Origin: Actinomycetes bacterium
GTDB lineage: Bacteria > Actinomycetota > Acidimicrobiia > Acidimicrobiales > RAAP-2
Direction of reading: 5' to 3'
DNA: 47,859 nt
Assembly: GCA_021777285.1 (NCBI GenBank)
Contig: JAJYDR010000007.1
Coordinates: 1-47,859 of the forward strand
The translations under genes and the position numbers were made by a program. The notes beneath the pieces were generated by a model. It saw only the letters and a program-made list of their open reading frames with translations, searched no databases and was not told where the DNA came from. Below are positions 1 through 8,423 of this stretch, one piece after another; position 1 is the first letter of the stretch, and each line of letters starts with the position of its first letter.

Positions 1-158
1 CGTGGCAGGTTACGTGAGCGTTCAGACATGGCAGAGAGCCTATTTCTGCGGCGAGGGGGTCCGCGGCGGCGTGTGGGCCAACAAATTATGATGCCTGTTG
101 ATCAGGGACGTTGCTCGACGACCCACGAAACGCCGGGGCGCCGGCGCTGGTGAACCGG

Positions 159-164
159 TAGCGT
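159..164 (+). promoter_or_regulatory. -10 box of a leaderless transcript
   Basis: TAGCGT fits the actinobacterial TANNNT -10 pattern and ends 7 bases before the GTG at 172, so transcription would begin at or next to the start codon. No Shine-Dalgarno is visible. Bases 1-158 otherwise show no gene that I can support. Confidence 0.5.
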
Positions 165-171
165 GGTGCGC

Positions 172-1266
172 GTGACTGACGTCGAGCGCCCCGCGCGCCA
201 TTCGACGCTACGGCCGACGCGAGGGCTAAGGCGACTACCGCTTCGGGGACTGATCGTCGCCGTAGCCATGTTGGCGACGCTGCTGCCGGTACCGGCCGGC
301 GCCTCCAACTTGACCAACGCGCGAAGTGAAGCGGCCACGTTGTATCGCCAGATCCAGACGATCGACAACCGCGTCGGCTTCCTCGGTCAGAAGTACGACA
401 TGACCTTGATCACGCTGCACCACATCACTGATGTCATCACCAACACCAAGTCGATCGTCGCCCAGATCCAACGCGACCTAGCCAAGGGCAACAGCCAGCT
501 CCAAGCCGACGCGATCTTCGCCTACGTGACCAACGGGTCCGCGGCGAGTAACAATCCGCTCTTCTCGAAGAACGCCTCCAACATCGGCGCCACCAACGTC
601 TACAACCAGCTCGCCGCGGGCAACGTCTCGACGACGATCGCGAACCTGAAGAGCTACCGGATCAAGTTGACCAAGGAGCGCTCCATCCTCGCCGCCGAGG
701 ACCGCAAGGCCGCGGACGCCGCGCGAACGTCCGCGCGCGCCTTCCACGAGGCCAAGGTGCTCCAAGCCACCCTCCAAAACACGCTCAGCAAGGTGAAGGG
801 TCGGATCGCCTACTTCATCAACCAGCAGGTAGCGGCGGCAGCGGCCCAATCGGCGAGCGCGCTTCGCAACGCCCAGCCCCAGTCAAACTTCCCGGCGCCA
901 CCGCCGGACTCGCGCGCAAACATCGCCATCCGCGCCGCGATGTCGTTCCTCGGCGTCCCCTACGTCTGGGGTGGCGCGTCACGCTCGGGCGTCGACTGCT
1001 CGGGACTGGTCATGCTCGCCTACGCGGCCGCGGGCATCTTCCTGCCCCACTACTCGGGCGCGCAGTTCGCGGACACGATGCGCGTCCCGCTCATCGACAT
1101 CCAGCCGGGCGACCTCCTGTTCTACGGGTACAACGGCGACCAGCACGTCGCGATGTACATCGGCCACGGTCAGATGATCGAGGCCCCCTCAGCCGGATAC
1201 ACGGTGCACATCACCCCGGTGCGACTCGGCTACGGGTTCGCCGGTCTCGGCCGACCGCGCGCCTAG
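172..1266 (+). CDS. Secreted NlpC/P60 peptidoglycan endopeptidase (RipA-like)
   Basis: Probable cell-wall hydrolase cutting peptide stems of peptidoglycan outside the membrane. From the GTG at 172 the protein has a basic N-terminus, a hydrophobic signal segment (LIVAVAMLATLLPVPAGA, about residues 26-43), a long Ala/Gln/Lys-rich region likely to be coiled coil (about 45-235), and a C-terminal NlpC/P60 domain (about 245-364). Catalytic residues are visible: Cys in DCSGLV and His in HVAMYIGH. The layout, coiled coil then NlpC/P60, matches RipA/RipB-type actinobacterial hydrolases, in which the coiled coil often restrains the enzyme. GTG codons at 163 and 166 are possible starts; 172 is preferred because the -10 box at 159-164 would give a leaderless mRNA. 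The lgt-like gene follows three bases after the stop, so they may be cotranscribed. Confidence 0.88.
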   Translation: MTDVERPARHSTLRPTRGLRRLPLRGLIVAVAMLATLLPVPAGASNLTNARSEAATLYRQIQTIDNRVGFLGQKYDMTLITLHHITDVITNTKSIVAQIQRDLAKGNSQLQADAIFAYVTNGSAASNNPLFSKNASNIGATNVYNQLAAGNVSTTIANLKSYRIKLTKERSILAAEDRKAADAARTSARAFHEAKVLQATLQNTLSKVKGRIAYFINQQVAAAAAQSASALRNAQPQSNFPAPPPDSRANIAIRAAMSFLGVPYVWGGASRSGVDCSGLVMLAYAAAGIFLPHYSGAQFADTMRVPLIDIQPGDLLFYGYNGDQHVAMYIGHGQMIEAPSAGYTVHITPVRLGYGFAGLGRPRA

Positions 1267-1269
1267 GGC

Positions 1270-2067
1270 GTGTCCGCCTTCCCGACGTCGTTCCACCTCG
1301 GACCGCTCACCTTCCACGTCTACGGTTTCGGCCTGGCCATCGCGGCCTACGTCGCGTTCCTCTACAGCCGGCGACGACTCGAGCGCGCCGGCTTTGCCGT
1401 GCACCGCTACGGCTCGCTCACCGGCGCGCTGGTGGTCGCCGCCCTCGTCGGGGCTCGGGTCGCGCACATCGTCACCAACTGGGGCTACTACGCCGGTCAC
1501 CCCGGACGATGGATCGCCGTCTGGCACGGGGGTCTAGCGAGCTTCGGTGGCATCGCCGCGGCCCTGCCGGTCGCACTGGTGCTTCGACGACGGTGGTGGC
1601 CGAACACCTCCCTCGCCCGCTTCGCCGACGCCGTCGTGCCGGCCCTGATCGCTGGTTGGGCCCTCGGTCGCCTGCTCGGCCCTCAGTTCATGGTCCAGGG
1701 GGGTGGCCACCTCACGCACCAGTGGTTCGGCATGCACTACGTCGGCCAAGTCGGAAAGCGCGTGCCCGTGCCGATCATCCAGGCGCTGGAGGACGGACTG
1801 CTCTGGCTCGTATTGCTGTGGGCGCAGCGTCGATCGATCGGCCGCGTGGCCGGTGCGGTCTCGGCGCTCGCCATGATCGTCTGGGGCGCCGTTCGCGCCC
1901 TCGACGAGCGGCTTCTGCTCGGCCAGCAGTCCCACAGCGGTTCGATCGGCGTGCAGCTGGCGGGCGTCGCGCTCGCCATCGCGGGTGTCGTAGTCCTCGT
2001 GCGACAACTGCGCGTGGGCGAGCGCGACGCTTCCCCGGTCAGCCGATCGGTTCGAAACGCGCCGTGA
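1270..2067 (+). CDS. Lgt-like membrane protein (prolipoprotein diacylglyceryl transferase family, divergent)
   Basis: Polytopic membrane protein with about seven hydrophobic segments and the overall order of Lgt, which transfers diacylglycerol from phosphatidylglycerol to the cysteine of lipobox precursors. The beginning (FHLGPLTFHVYGFGLAIA) and the middle (WHGGLASFGG) match Lgt. The family signature GRxGNFxNxE is degraded to GRLLGPQFMVQGGG: the arginine stays, both asparagines and the glutamate are lost. A second conserved Arg lies in WGAVRALDERLL near the C-terminus. It may be a divergent true Lgt or a paralogue with another substrate; the sequence alone does not decide. It starts with GTG three bases after the NlpC/P60 gene and its 3' end overlaps the convergent tryptophanase gene by 29 bases. 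Confidence 0.7.
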   Translation: MSAFPTSFHLGPLTFHVYGFGLAIAAYVAFLYSRRRLERAGFAVHRYGSLTGALVVAALVGARVAHIVTNWGYYAGHPGRWIAVWHGGLASFGGIAAALPVALVLRRRWWPNTSLARFADAVVPALIAGWALGRLLGPQFMVQGGGHLTHQWFGMHYVGQVGKRVPVPIIQALEDGLLWLVLLWAQRRSIGRVAGAVSALAMIVWGAVRALDERLLLGQQSHSGSIGVQLAGVALAIAGVVVLVRQLRVGERDASPVSRSVRNAP

Positions 2068-3418
2068 AGTGTCGCAACGCGGCGGGCTCGTAGACCATGC
2101 GATAGCCCGGCAGCGAAGTCGCCTCGCTCGCTACGGCGGTGACCACCTCAATGACGTAGTCGATGTGGCTCTGGGTGTAGGTGCGCCGCGGGATTGCGAG
2201 ACGCACCAACTCCATGGCGGCGGCGCGCTCGCTACCGTCGGGCTGGCGGCCGAACATCGCCGTGCCGATCTCGACTGACCGGATGCCGCCCATCTCGTAC
2301 ATCGCCACCGACAGCGCCTGACCGGGGTACTGCAACGGGTCGATGTGCGCGAGGAGCGTTTTGGCGTCGATGTAGACGGCGTGACCGCCGATGGGCTTGA
2401 CCACCGGCACGCCGGCCCGGTCGAGCGCGTCGCCCAGGTAGGCCGTCGAGCGGATCCGGTAGCGCAGGTAGTCCGGGTGGACCGCCTCCTTCAACCCCTG
2501 GGCCAGGGCCTCGAGGTCACGGCCGGCCAGTCCGCCGTAGGTCGGGAATCCCTCGGTCAGGATCAGCAGGTTGCGGCACCGTTCAGCGAGCGAGTCATCG
2601 TTGAGAGCGAGCCAGCCACCGATGTTCCCGAAGGGGTCCTTCTTCGCCGACATGGTCATACCGTCAGCGAGAGAGGCCATCTCGCGCACGATGTCGGCCA
2701 CTTCACGATCGCCCTGACCCGCCTCACGCTCATGGATGAACCACGCGTTCTCGGCGAAACGGCAGGCGTCGAGGAAGAACGGCACGCCGTAGCGGTGACA
2801 GACCTCGCTCACCGCGCGCAGGTTGGCCAAGGACACCGGTTGTCCCCCACCCGAGTTATTGGTGACGGTCACCATCACCACGGGTACGTCGGCGCCTCGT
2901 TCGATGAGCACCGCTTCGAGGGCCGCCACGTCCATGTTGCCCTTGAACGGGTGGATCAACGACGCGTCGAGACCTTCGGGGATCACCAAGTCAATCGCCT
3001 CGGCCCCCGACGCTTCGACGTTGGCCCGGGTCGTGTCGAAATGGGTGTTGTTGGGCACCACCTTGCCCGCACCGCCGAGGGCGGTGAAGAGGATCTTCTC
3101 TGCCGCTCGACCCTGGTGCGTCGGGATCACGTGCCGGAAGGGGAAGAGGTCTTTGACCGCGGCTTCAAATCGAAACCACGAGGGCGAACCGGCGTAGCTC
3201 TCATCGCCGTGTTGGATCGCGGCCCACTGGTCGCGCGACATCGCGCCCGTTCCCGAGTCGGTCAACAAATCGATCAGTACGTCCTGGGCGCGCAGATTGA
3301 AAAGGTTGTACCCAGCGTCTCGGATGGCCTCAGCGCGCTGGGACGCCGTAGTCATCCGTAGTGGCTCCACCGAGTGAATACGGAAGGGCTCGATGATCGT
3401 TGAAAAGGTGTGCTCCAT
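2039..3418 (-). CDS. tnaA: Tryptophanase (beta-eliminating PLP lyase)
   Basis: PLP enzyme of the aromatic beta-eliminating lyase family, splitting L-tryptophan to indole, pyruvate and ammonia in the cytosol. The PLP-binding lysine is in SAKKDPFGNIGG, and the HQGRAAE and DACRFAEN motifs are present. The segment NTHFDTTRAN carries Asp where tyrosine phenol-lyase has Thr (FTTTR), and RSVEIGTAMFG lacks the TPL arginine, so tryptophanase is preferred over TPL. About 459 residues is normal for the family. The ATG at 3418 is chosen because a TACCAT -10 box (3426-3431) ends 7 bases upstream, implying a leaderless mRNA. It is transcribed alone, convergent with the lgt-like gene. Confidence 0.88.
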   Translation of the reverse strand: MEHTFSTIIEPFRIHSVEPLRMTTASQRAEAIRDAGYNLFNLRAQDVLIDLLTDSGTGAMSRDQWAAIQHGDESYAGSPSWFRFEAAVKDLFPFRHVIPTHQGRAAEKILFTALGGAGKVVPNNTHFDTTRANVEASGAEAIDLVIPEGLDASLIHPFKGNMDVAALEAVLIERGADVPVVMVTVTNNSGGGQPVSLANLRAVSEVCHRYGVPFFLDACRFAENAWFIHEREAGQGDREVADIVREMASLADGMTMSAKKDPFGNIGGWLALNDDSLAERCRNLLILTEGFPTYGGLAGRDLEALAQGLKEAVHPDYLRYRIRSTAYLGDALDRAGVPVVKPIGGHAVYIDAKTLLAHIDPLQYPGQALSVAMYEMGGIRSVEIGTAMFGRQPDGSERAAAMELVRLAIPRRTYTQSHIDYVIEVVTAVASEATSLPGYRMVYEPAALRHFTARFEPIG

Positions 3419-3425
3419 GCGATCG

Positions 3426-3431
3426 ATGGTA
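3426..3431 (-). promoter_or_regulatory. -10 box for leaderless tnaA
   Basis: On the minus strand TACCAT (TANNNT) is followed by 7 bases and then the tnaA ATG at 3418. No Shine-Dalgarno lies between them. Confidence 0.5.
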
Positions 3432-3458
3432 CGCCGGTTCACGGGCGTGCCCGATTGG

Positions 3459-4469
3459 TCACCAGAGCGAGTTCCACTCCTCGTCGGTCAGCCTGGCGAG
3501 CTCGACCGCCGGTGTCGCGGACAAGTCGATCACCTGTCGCTCATCACTGATGTAGGAGACGTGGTCGAGGCCGAGGCGGCGCCAGGGACCGAAGAGCTGA
3601 CGGTTCGCGAACTGGTTCGAGTACACACCGCGCACGAGCAACGTCGAGTCCGAGGCGGCAACCACGACCGCAGGTCGTTGCTTGGCGTGCACGTCAGGCA
3701 TCTCGGGGTCGATCGAATCGAAGGGAACCTCCACGCTCACCACGGTGCCGGCCCTCACGTGATCGGGATCGACCAGCCGCGACTCCGCGGGCGTCAGCGT
3801 GGCACGGCGACGCACCGCGCTCATCACCGCCGTGGCCGCTGCCACCGGTGGTGCCGACTTACTCGCACCGACCACGGGTCGGACCTTTGCGGGCCGGGTC
3901 GGGGGCACCGACGGCTTCTTCTTGCTCTTCGCCGCCTCTCGACGCTGGCGTCTCGCCTCGCGCACCGCGGGATCGACGTCCTTGGGCGAAAGGAGCGAAC
4001 CAGTCGACTCGGCAGCAGCGACCGCTGGCAAGGCGAACTCCTCGCGTTCCTCGATCAACCGGCGACAGTGCTCGGCCGCGGGGAACTGCTCACCGATGGC
4101 GAAGGCGAGCAGCGCCGCGAGATCAGCGTCGCTCACGCCTTCGGTTCGCATCGCGTCGACCGCGCTCGCCATCTGGTCATAGGTTGGCCGTTCGGAGTGC
4201 TCACCGAGAACCGCGATGATCCGGTCGAGATTTCCCGCGACGAGTAGTTCGAGTAGTGCCCGCACCGCGATGATCGGGGCGCTGGCGACGAACGATGCGA
4301 CGTCACGTCGTTGCTGGAGACCGCGCAAGGGCATGCCGACAGCTGGCGAAATCTTGGTACTCGGTCGTAGGTCGAGTGACGAGACCACCTCGAGGACCAC
4401 CGCGTCGTCCACGCGAGCGAGACCTCGACGCAGGGCATCAGTAGGGCCGGACAGCGGTTCCACACTCAC
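3459..4469 (-). CDS. Unknown protein with possible C-terminal MazF/PemK-like barrel
   Basis: I do not recognise this protein as a whole. About 336 residues in three parts: an alpha-helical N-terminal half (about 1-150), a Lys/Pro/Ala-rich linker (about 165-215) that looks disordered, and a C-terminal part (about 235-336). The C-terminal part contains VRAGTVVSVEVPF and KQRPAVVVA, similar in layout to the GDIVWVDF...KKRPAVVI opening of PemK/MazF-type domains; that similarity is tentative and no toxin role follows from it, since no antitoxin partner lies beside it. It starts with GTG at 4469; an AGGTGA lies so close upstream that GTG 4463 is also possible. High GC and transcribed alone. Confidence 0.6.
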   Translation of the reverse strand: MSVEPLSGPTDALRRGLARVDDAVVLEVVSSLDLRPSTKISPAVGMPLRGLQQRRDVASFVASAPIIAVRALLELLVAGNLDRIIAVLGEHSERPTYDQMASAVDAMRTEGVSDADLAALLAFAIGEQFPAAEHCRRLIEEREEFALPAVAAAESTGSLLSPKDVDPAVREARRQRREAAKSKKKPSVPPTRPAKVRPVVGASKSAPPVAAATAVMSAVRRRATLTPAESRLVDPDHVRAGTVVSVEVPFDSIDPEMPDVHAKQRPAVVVAASDSTLLVRGVYSNQFANRQLFGPWRRLGLDHVSYISDERQVIDLSATPAVELARLTDEEWNSLW

Positions 4470-4817
4470 CTACTTCAAGAGGTGCGTAGCGCCAGCGCGC
4501 TGCACACGATTAGTACGCCGATTGGCCTCGGCGGCAGCGCTGAAAAGGCTCGACACCAGGGTATTCTGGACACAGACAGCCCGACCAGAATTAAGACTCT
4601 TCGCTCTCACCCCAAGAATCTACCACCGTCATCTAAAACGACACCCCACCTCGATGGCCACACCGGCGACCAATGGTGCCGGGTGCCGCGGTGCAGGCAA
4701 GTAGCGAGCCCTTCAGTTCGTGCTGAACGTGGACACAGCCACCAGGGATACCGTCAGAACGAACGAAGAGGCCGACGGTCCGCGGTGTTTGTGCTTACCT
4801 AGTCGTCGTCAGTCTCA
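4470..4817. other. Intergenic, nothing supported
   Basis: About 350 bases between two divergent transcription units. No RNA gene, hairpin terminator or convincing open frame was seen. It presumably holds promoters for the minus-strand unknown gene and the plus-strand MaoC pair. Confidence 0.5.
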
Positions 4818-5393
4818 ATGGAACACGAAGGTGCCGACCTGCGAGGGCTGGTTGACTCACAGAAGCGAGGGATGATGACCGCATCGCACTTCCCAATCGA
4901 AGCGGGGTTCATCATGAACTTCGCCCGGGCAATCGGCGACGACAACCCCGTCTATCGGGATCAGGAGGTCGCGCGCGACACCGAGACTGGTGGCATCATC
5001 GCGCCACCCACATTCGTCCAGGCGAGTGCCCACTACGACCCCGATTATCCGTTGCGACCGCGACCGGGCATTCCCTGGTTCGGCTCCGGTGCGACGCCGA
5101 CGGGTAGGGCACCGGATTCAGAATCCGTGCCGACTTCGCAAGCGGTGGGCGTCGACGCAGGAGGGGGGACCAATCTTCACGCCGAACAACATTACGAGTA
5201 CCGTCGTGTGATTCGACCCGGCGAAGTACTCACTCTCGCCGCTCACACCGGAAGATCGTGGCAGAAGCGGGGGCGCCGCGGGGGCGTGCTCCGCTTCCAG
5301 GAGACCATCATCGAATACCGAGGCGAGGACGGCGAGGTGGCCGTGGTCGCACGCTCCATTGGCGTTCGCACTGAACAAACGGTGAGTGACTGA
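4818..5393 (+). CDS. FAS1-like dehydratase / MaoC N-terminal half-hydratase
   Basis: One half of a heterodimeric (R)-specific enoyl-CoA or acyl-thioester hydratase. It carries the MaoC_dehydrat_N (FAS1-like dehydratase) pattern: FARAIGDDNPVYRD near the N-terminus, TGGIIAPPTF, then a central hot-dog helix and a C-terminal strand HYEYRRVIRPGEVL. In such pairs this subunit builds the substrate tunnel while the partner supplies the Asp/His dyad, as in mycobacterial HadA-HadB and related sterol or fatty-acid hydratases. The partner starts two bases after this stop. The start is uncertain: ATG 4818 has no Shine-Dalgarno, and ATG 4872 or 4875 sits behind a GAGGG. Confidence 0.8.
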   Translation: MEHEGADLRGLVDSQKRGMMTASHFPIEAGFIMNFARAIGDDNPVYRDQEVARDTETGGIIAPPTFVQASAHYDPDYPLRPRPGIPWFGSGATPTGRAPDSESVPTSQAVGVDAGGGTNLHAEQHYEYRRVIRPGEVLTLAAHTGRSWQKRGRRGGVLRFQETIIEYRGEDGEVAVVARSIGVRTEQTVSD

Positions 5394-5395
5394 CG

Positions 5396-5815
5396 ATGCC
5401 ACTCAAAGCCACAAACCTCAGCGTCGGCACCCGCCACAGTGCGGAGATCGTCAACAACCTCACCCGCAGCCAGATCGTCCAGTACGCCGGCGCCTCGGGG
5501 GACTTCAACCCCCTCCATACCGACGAGGTGTACGCCACGCAAGTCGCTGGCTACCCGAGCGTCTTCGCCCACGGGATGCTGACGATGGGCATGACGGGTC
5601 GAATGCTCACCGACTACGTCGGCGACGCACGACTGACCTACTTCGGCGGGCGCTTCACCGCCCAGGTCTGGCCCGGCGACACCTTGACCGCAACGGCAAC
5701 GGTCATCGCGATCGAGTCACGCGACGGCGTCGTCGTCGCTGATTTCGACGTCGAGACCCGCAACCAAGCGGGCGTCACCGTTTTCCACGGATCGGCGACC
5801 GCCCGACTCGACTGA
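5396..5815 (+). CDS. MaoC-family (R)-specific enoyl-CoA hydratase, catalytic subunit
   Basis: Single hot-dog hydratase of about 139 residues. The hydratase-2 motif is complete: QYAGASGDFNPLHTDE, with the catalytic Asp and His, then FAHGMLTMGMTGR for the central helix. It adds water to a trans-2-enoyl thioester and should form a heterodimer with the product of the gene directly upstream, from which it is separated by two bases. The substrate (fatty acid, sterol side chain or other CoA ester) cannot be read from the sequence. Core-genome composition, high GC3. Confidence 0.87.
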   Translation: MPLKATNLSVGTRHSAEIVNNLTRSQIVQYAGASGDFNPLHTDEVYATQVAGYPSVFAHGMLTMGMTGRMLTDYVGDARLTYFGGRFTAQVWPGDTLTATATVIAIESRDGVVVADFDVETRNQAGVTVFHGSATARLD

Positions 5816-6369
5816 CGCCTTGACGATTGAGGAGATTACCGACGATTATCGAAAGTCTCCAAAGCCGGCGCTGTCGTGGGAGACGCACGCAGCCCGAGTA
5901 CCCCCAAACTACGGCGGTCCTTCAACGCATGCACCAGCCGCCGCATCCTTCGACCTCTGTCGCGACATTGCGGTCCATACCGTCATAGGTCCCCACCGGA
6001 CTGGGATACATCGTGAGATGAGACGGCGGGCGTCGACTCACAACCAGGGTTGCCCAACTACCCACTTGAGCGGCAGGAGAGCCGAAAAACTTTCGGCGCT
6101 GGGCTTCGACCCGAGCCGTTTCCAGACCGAGCCGCTAGCCTGCTACCCGGCCTCCTGGTAGCTACGGACCGGACTCTCACCGGCAGGCGACAACGAGCTT
6201 GTGGTTATTAGATCTGCTCTATAGCTTCACCTCCAACTCTCTGGACGCACGAATGATCGGGGCTAACAAATCGTACGAAAGTACGATCTAACGGCAAAAG
6301 GGTGCATATTGAGCAGGACAGAGTTACTGTCGGGCAGAGTGCGCAGTTGGTGTTGGGAAGGCTGGGGCG
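5816..6369. other. Intergenic stretch with structured GC-rich segment, possible group II intron fragment
   Basis: No gene is supported. On the minus strand, about 6215 down to 6020, the sequence is rich in short stems: CCGGTGAGAGTCCGG, then GCTACC..GGTAGC, then AGCAGGCTAGCGG, then TGGAAACGG and GGTCGAAGCC, and a CCGAAAGTTTTTCGG hairpin. The order GGTGAGAGTCC, AGCAGGCT, GGAAAC, TCGAAGCC resembles domain I of bacterial group II introns from memory. No reverse transcriptase is nearby, so only a fragment could be present. GC content falls sharply from about 6200 onward. Confidence 0.35.
6270..6287. other. Perfect 7-bp hairpin with GAAA tetraloop
   Basis: ATCGTAC-GAAA-GTACGAT lies about 80 bases upstream of the orphan Usp gene. 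A GNRA loop suggests an RNA element in the leader of that gene, but no known riboswitch class was recognised, and no U-tract follows, so it is not an obvious terminator. Confidence 0.4.
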
Positions 6370-6780
6370 ATGATGAAACCGCAAATCGTCGTTGGGATCA
6401 GTGGAGCGAATAGGCAATTGCCCCTGATTTGGGCAATCGAAGAGTCGGAACGATGGCACGGTCACCTGACCATCGTTCACTGCCTTGAAGCTAGGTTCAA
6501 ATCAGAAGTTCCGATTCCGGCAACCGAAGAAATTGAGCAAGCGCAGGCGATTCTTGATGGTGCCATTGCTGTGGCACGCCATCATGGGATTCAGCCAACT
6601 TCAAGGTTATGCGACGAATTCCCTGGCGAGGTACTAGTTGAATACAGTAAGAGTGCACAGCTCCTAGTAATCGGATCAACTAGTCGGAGCATAATGTCAC
6701 GCATCATGCATGAATCAATTACGAACTACTGCGTTCGTCATGTGCAATGTCCAGTTACCATTCTGCCCAATTTGCGCTAA
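6370..6780 (+). CDS. Universal stress protein (UspA family), orphan, low GC
   Basis: About 136 residues with one Usp fold: IVVGISGANRQLPLIWAIEES at the N-terminus, ELLVIG-like strand QLLVIGST, and the ending YCVRHVQCPVTILP. The nucleotide-binding pattern GxxG-9x-G(S/T) is incomplete (GSTSRSIMSRIMHESI), so ATP binding is doubtful. Codon use is markedly AT-richer than the flanking core genes, indicating acquisition from elsewhere. It begins with ATG 6370 (or 6373) behind GGAAGG and GGGG stretches. It lies next to an IS element, with a hairpin in its leader. Role in stress is inferred from family only. Confidence 0.8.
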   Translation: MMKPQIVVGISGANRQLPLIWAIEESERWHGHLTIVHCLEARFKSEVPIPATEEIEQAQAILDGAIAVARHHGIQPTSRLCDEFPGEVLVEYSKSAQLLVIGSTSRSIMSRIMHESITNYCVRHVQCPVTILPNLR

Positions 6781-7072
6781 ATCATCTGGCATCTACGCTG
6801 GCTGGTGCCCGTGGCGTTCAATTTTGCCGAATCGCTCACAGGCCGTTCTCGGGTGGAGTGATGGAGTCAGGGCTTACCCGTGATCCTCGTCGATAGTTCA
6901 TTGTCTATTTGAATCGGTTGCTCGTGGCACCGCTACTGACCGGGCGAAGAGGGTTTCGCTCATGTGTGGAGTGGACTTTATCGCCACGCCGATGTCCCCT
7001 GTGTGGTTCATCGGCGAGTCAATTTAGCCTGGAACCACCGTCGGGGTAGCGAACTGAAGGTCTGACCATGCA

Positions 7073-7148
7073 CGAAAAAGGTGCCTCCATCAGGTAGAAT
7101 TTGAGTTGCGAAACAACAAATTCACCTCTTGAGGAAGGCACCTTTTCG
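7073..7148 (+). promoter_or_regulatory. Hairpin covering the transposase ribosome-binding site
   Basis: CGAAAAAGGTGCCT (7073-7086) is complementary to AGGCACCTTTTCG (7136-7148), apart from one extra A. The right arm directly abuts the ATG at 7149 and takes in the 3' end of the GAGGAAGG Shine-Dalgarno (7131-7138). Transcripts entering from outside would fold this stem and translate the transposase poorly, a known protective device of insertion sequences. Confidence 0.55.
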
Positions 7149-8423
7149 ATGACCACTCTACACAGCCCTTCTCGTCTTTCGGTGGCATTCGATGACGACC
7201 ACGCCGTGGCGAACGCGGGACTCGCGTTGGTGGGTCTGCTCAGTGAAAAGCTCGGCCTTCATCAACTCGCCGAGGAGACAATTTCGATCGCGCCGTTCCC
7301 CGGCAGGCGGGTGGCGACCCTGGTGCACGCAATGGTCGCGGGCGCATCCTGCATCGACGACGCCGACGTGCTGCGTTCGGGGGCGACCTCGTCGGTCCTC
7401 TCGCACCGGGTGATGGCGCCCTCGAAGCTTGGCACGTTCCTGCGTCGTTTCACCTTTGGCAACGTGCGCCAACTGGACCGGGTCGCTGAGCTGCTGCTGA
7501 CCCGTGCCTGGGCGATCGGCGCCGGTCCGGGCGACGAGCCTATGACCATCGACATCGACTCCACGATCTGTGAAGTGTTCGGGAATCAGAAGCAGGGCGC
7601 CGGTTACGGCTACACCAAGGTGCTGGGCTTTCACCCACTGCTCGCCACGCGCGCCGATACCGGTGAGACCCTGCACGTGCGCTTTCGAAAGGGCTCGGCC
7701 AACACCCAGCGCGGCGCCCAGCGCTTCGTGCGCGAGGTGGTGGGCCGGGTGCGAAGGGCCGGGGCCGGTGGCCCCTTGACGCTGCGCTGCGATTCGGGTT
7801 TCTTCTCCAAGTACGTAGTGCAGGCGTGTCGCGACCACGACGTGCGCTACTCGATCACCGTGCGTCAAACCCCAGTGATTACAAGGGCCATCGAGTCAAT
7901 CATCGAAGAGGAGTGGACGGCGATCGACTACACGGTGAACGGCGATGCCTGGGTCGGCGAAACCCGCTACTTGGACCACCGTCTCATAGTGCGCCGCACC
8001 AAGTTGAATGATCCCCGTCCCGCCTTGTTCCCCACCTACCGCTACCACGCCTTCATCACCGACCGCGAAGGAGGAGCCATCTTCCTAGACGCCGACCACC
8101 GTCGTCACGCCGTCGTGGAACTGGCCATCCGTGACCTCAAAGAAGGCTCGGGACTCGAGCACTGCCCGTCGGGTGACTTCAACGCGAACGCCGCCTGGGC
8201 CGTGCTCGCGTCTATCGCCCACAACCTGGTTCGCTGGGTCGGATCGCTCGGACTGGAGATCACCGGACCCCTCGTCGCCAAGACGATCCGTCGAAAGTTC
8301 ATCGCCCTACCCGGTCGAATCACTAACTCTGGACGACGTCGATACCTTCACCTGCCAACACACTGGCCATGGGCCATGCAGTGGAGCGAGTGCTTCGTGC
8401 GGCTCGTCAAACTACAGACCTGA
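7149..8423 (+). CDS. IS1380-family DDE transposase
   Basis: About 424 residues, intact. The DDE triad is visible as IDIDSTICEVFG (Asp), TLRCDSGFFSK (Asp) and ELAIRDLKEG (Glu), with the family pattern YGYTKVLGFHPLLA between the first two. The fold is RNase H-like and moves the element by cut and paste. ATG 7149 (MTTLHSPSRL) is chosen over an upstream TTG because GAGGAAGG precedes it. Codon use is high GC, like core genes and unlike the adjacent low-GC Usp gene, so the element and the low-GC stretch arrived separately. No frameshift seen. Confidence 0.9.
   Translation: MTTLHSPSRLSVAFDDDHAVANAGLALVGLLSEKLGLHQLAEETISIAPFPGRRVATLVHAMVAGASCIDDADVLRSGATSSVLSHRVMAPSKLGTFLRRFTFGNVRQLDRVAELLLTRAWAIGAGPGDEPMTIDIDSTICEVFGNQKQGAGYGYTKVLGFHPLLATRADTGETLHVRFRKGSANTQRGAQRFVREVVGRVRRAGAGGPLTLRCDSGFFSKYVVQACRDHDVRYSITVRQTPVITRAIESIIEEEWTAIDYTVNGDAWVGETRYLDHRLIVRRTKLNDPRPALFPTYRYHAFITDREGGAIFLDADHRRHAVVELAIRDLKEGSGLEHCPSGDFNANAAWAVLASIAHNLVRWVGSLGLEITGPLVAKTIRRKFIALPGRITNSGRRRYLHLPTHWPWAMQWSECFVRLVKLQT

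Noticed and set aside
2345..3361. Long open frame opposite tryptophanase
   Set aside because: Antisense shadow with low-complexity composition; the minus-strand gene has all tryptophanase motifs.
5820..6161. Open frame of 113 codons on the plus strand
   Set aside because: No Shine-Dalgarno or -10 box, composition unlike neighbours, no family resemblance, and it runs antisense through the structured segment.
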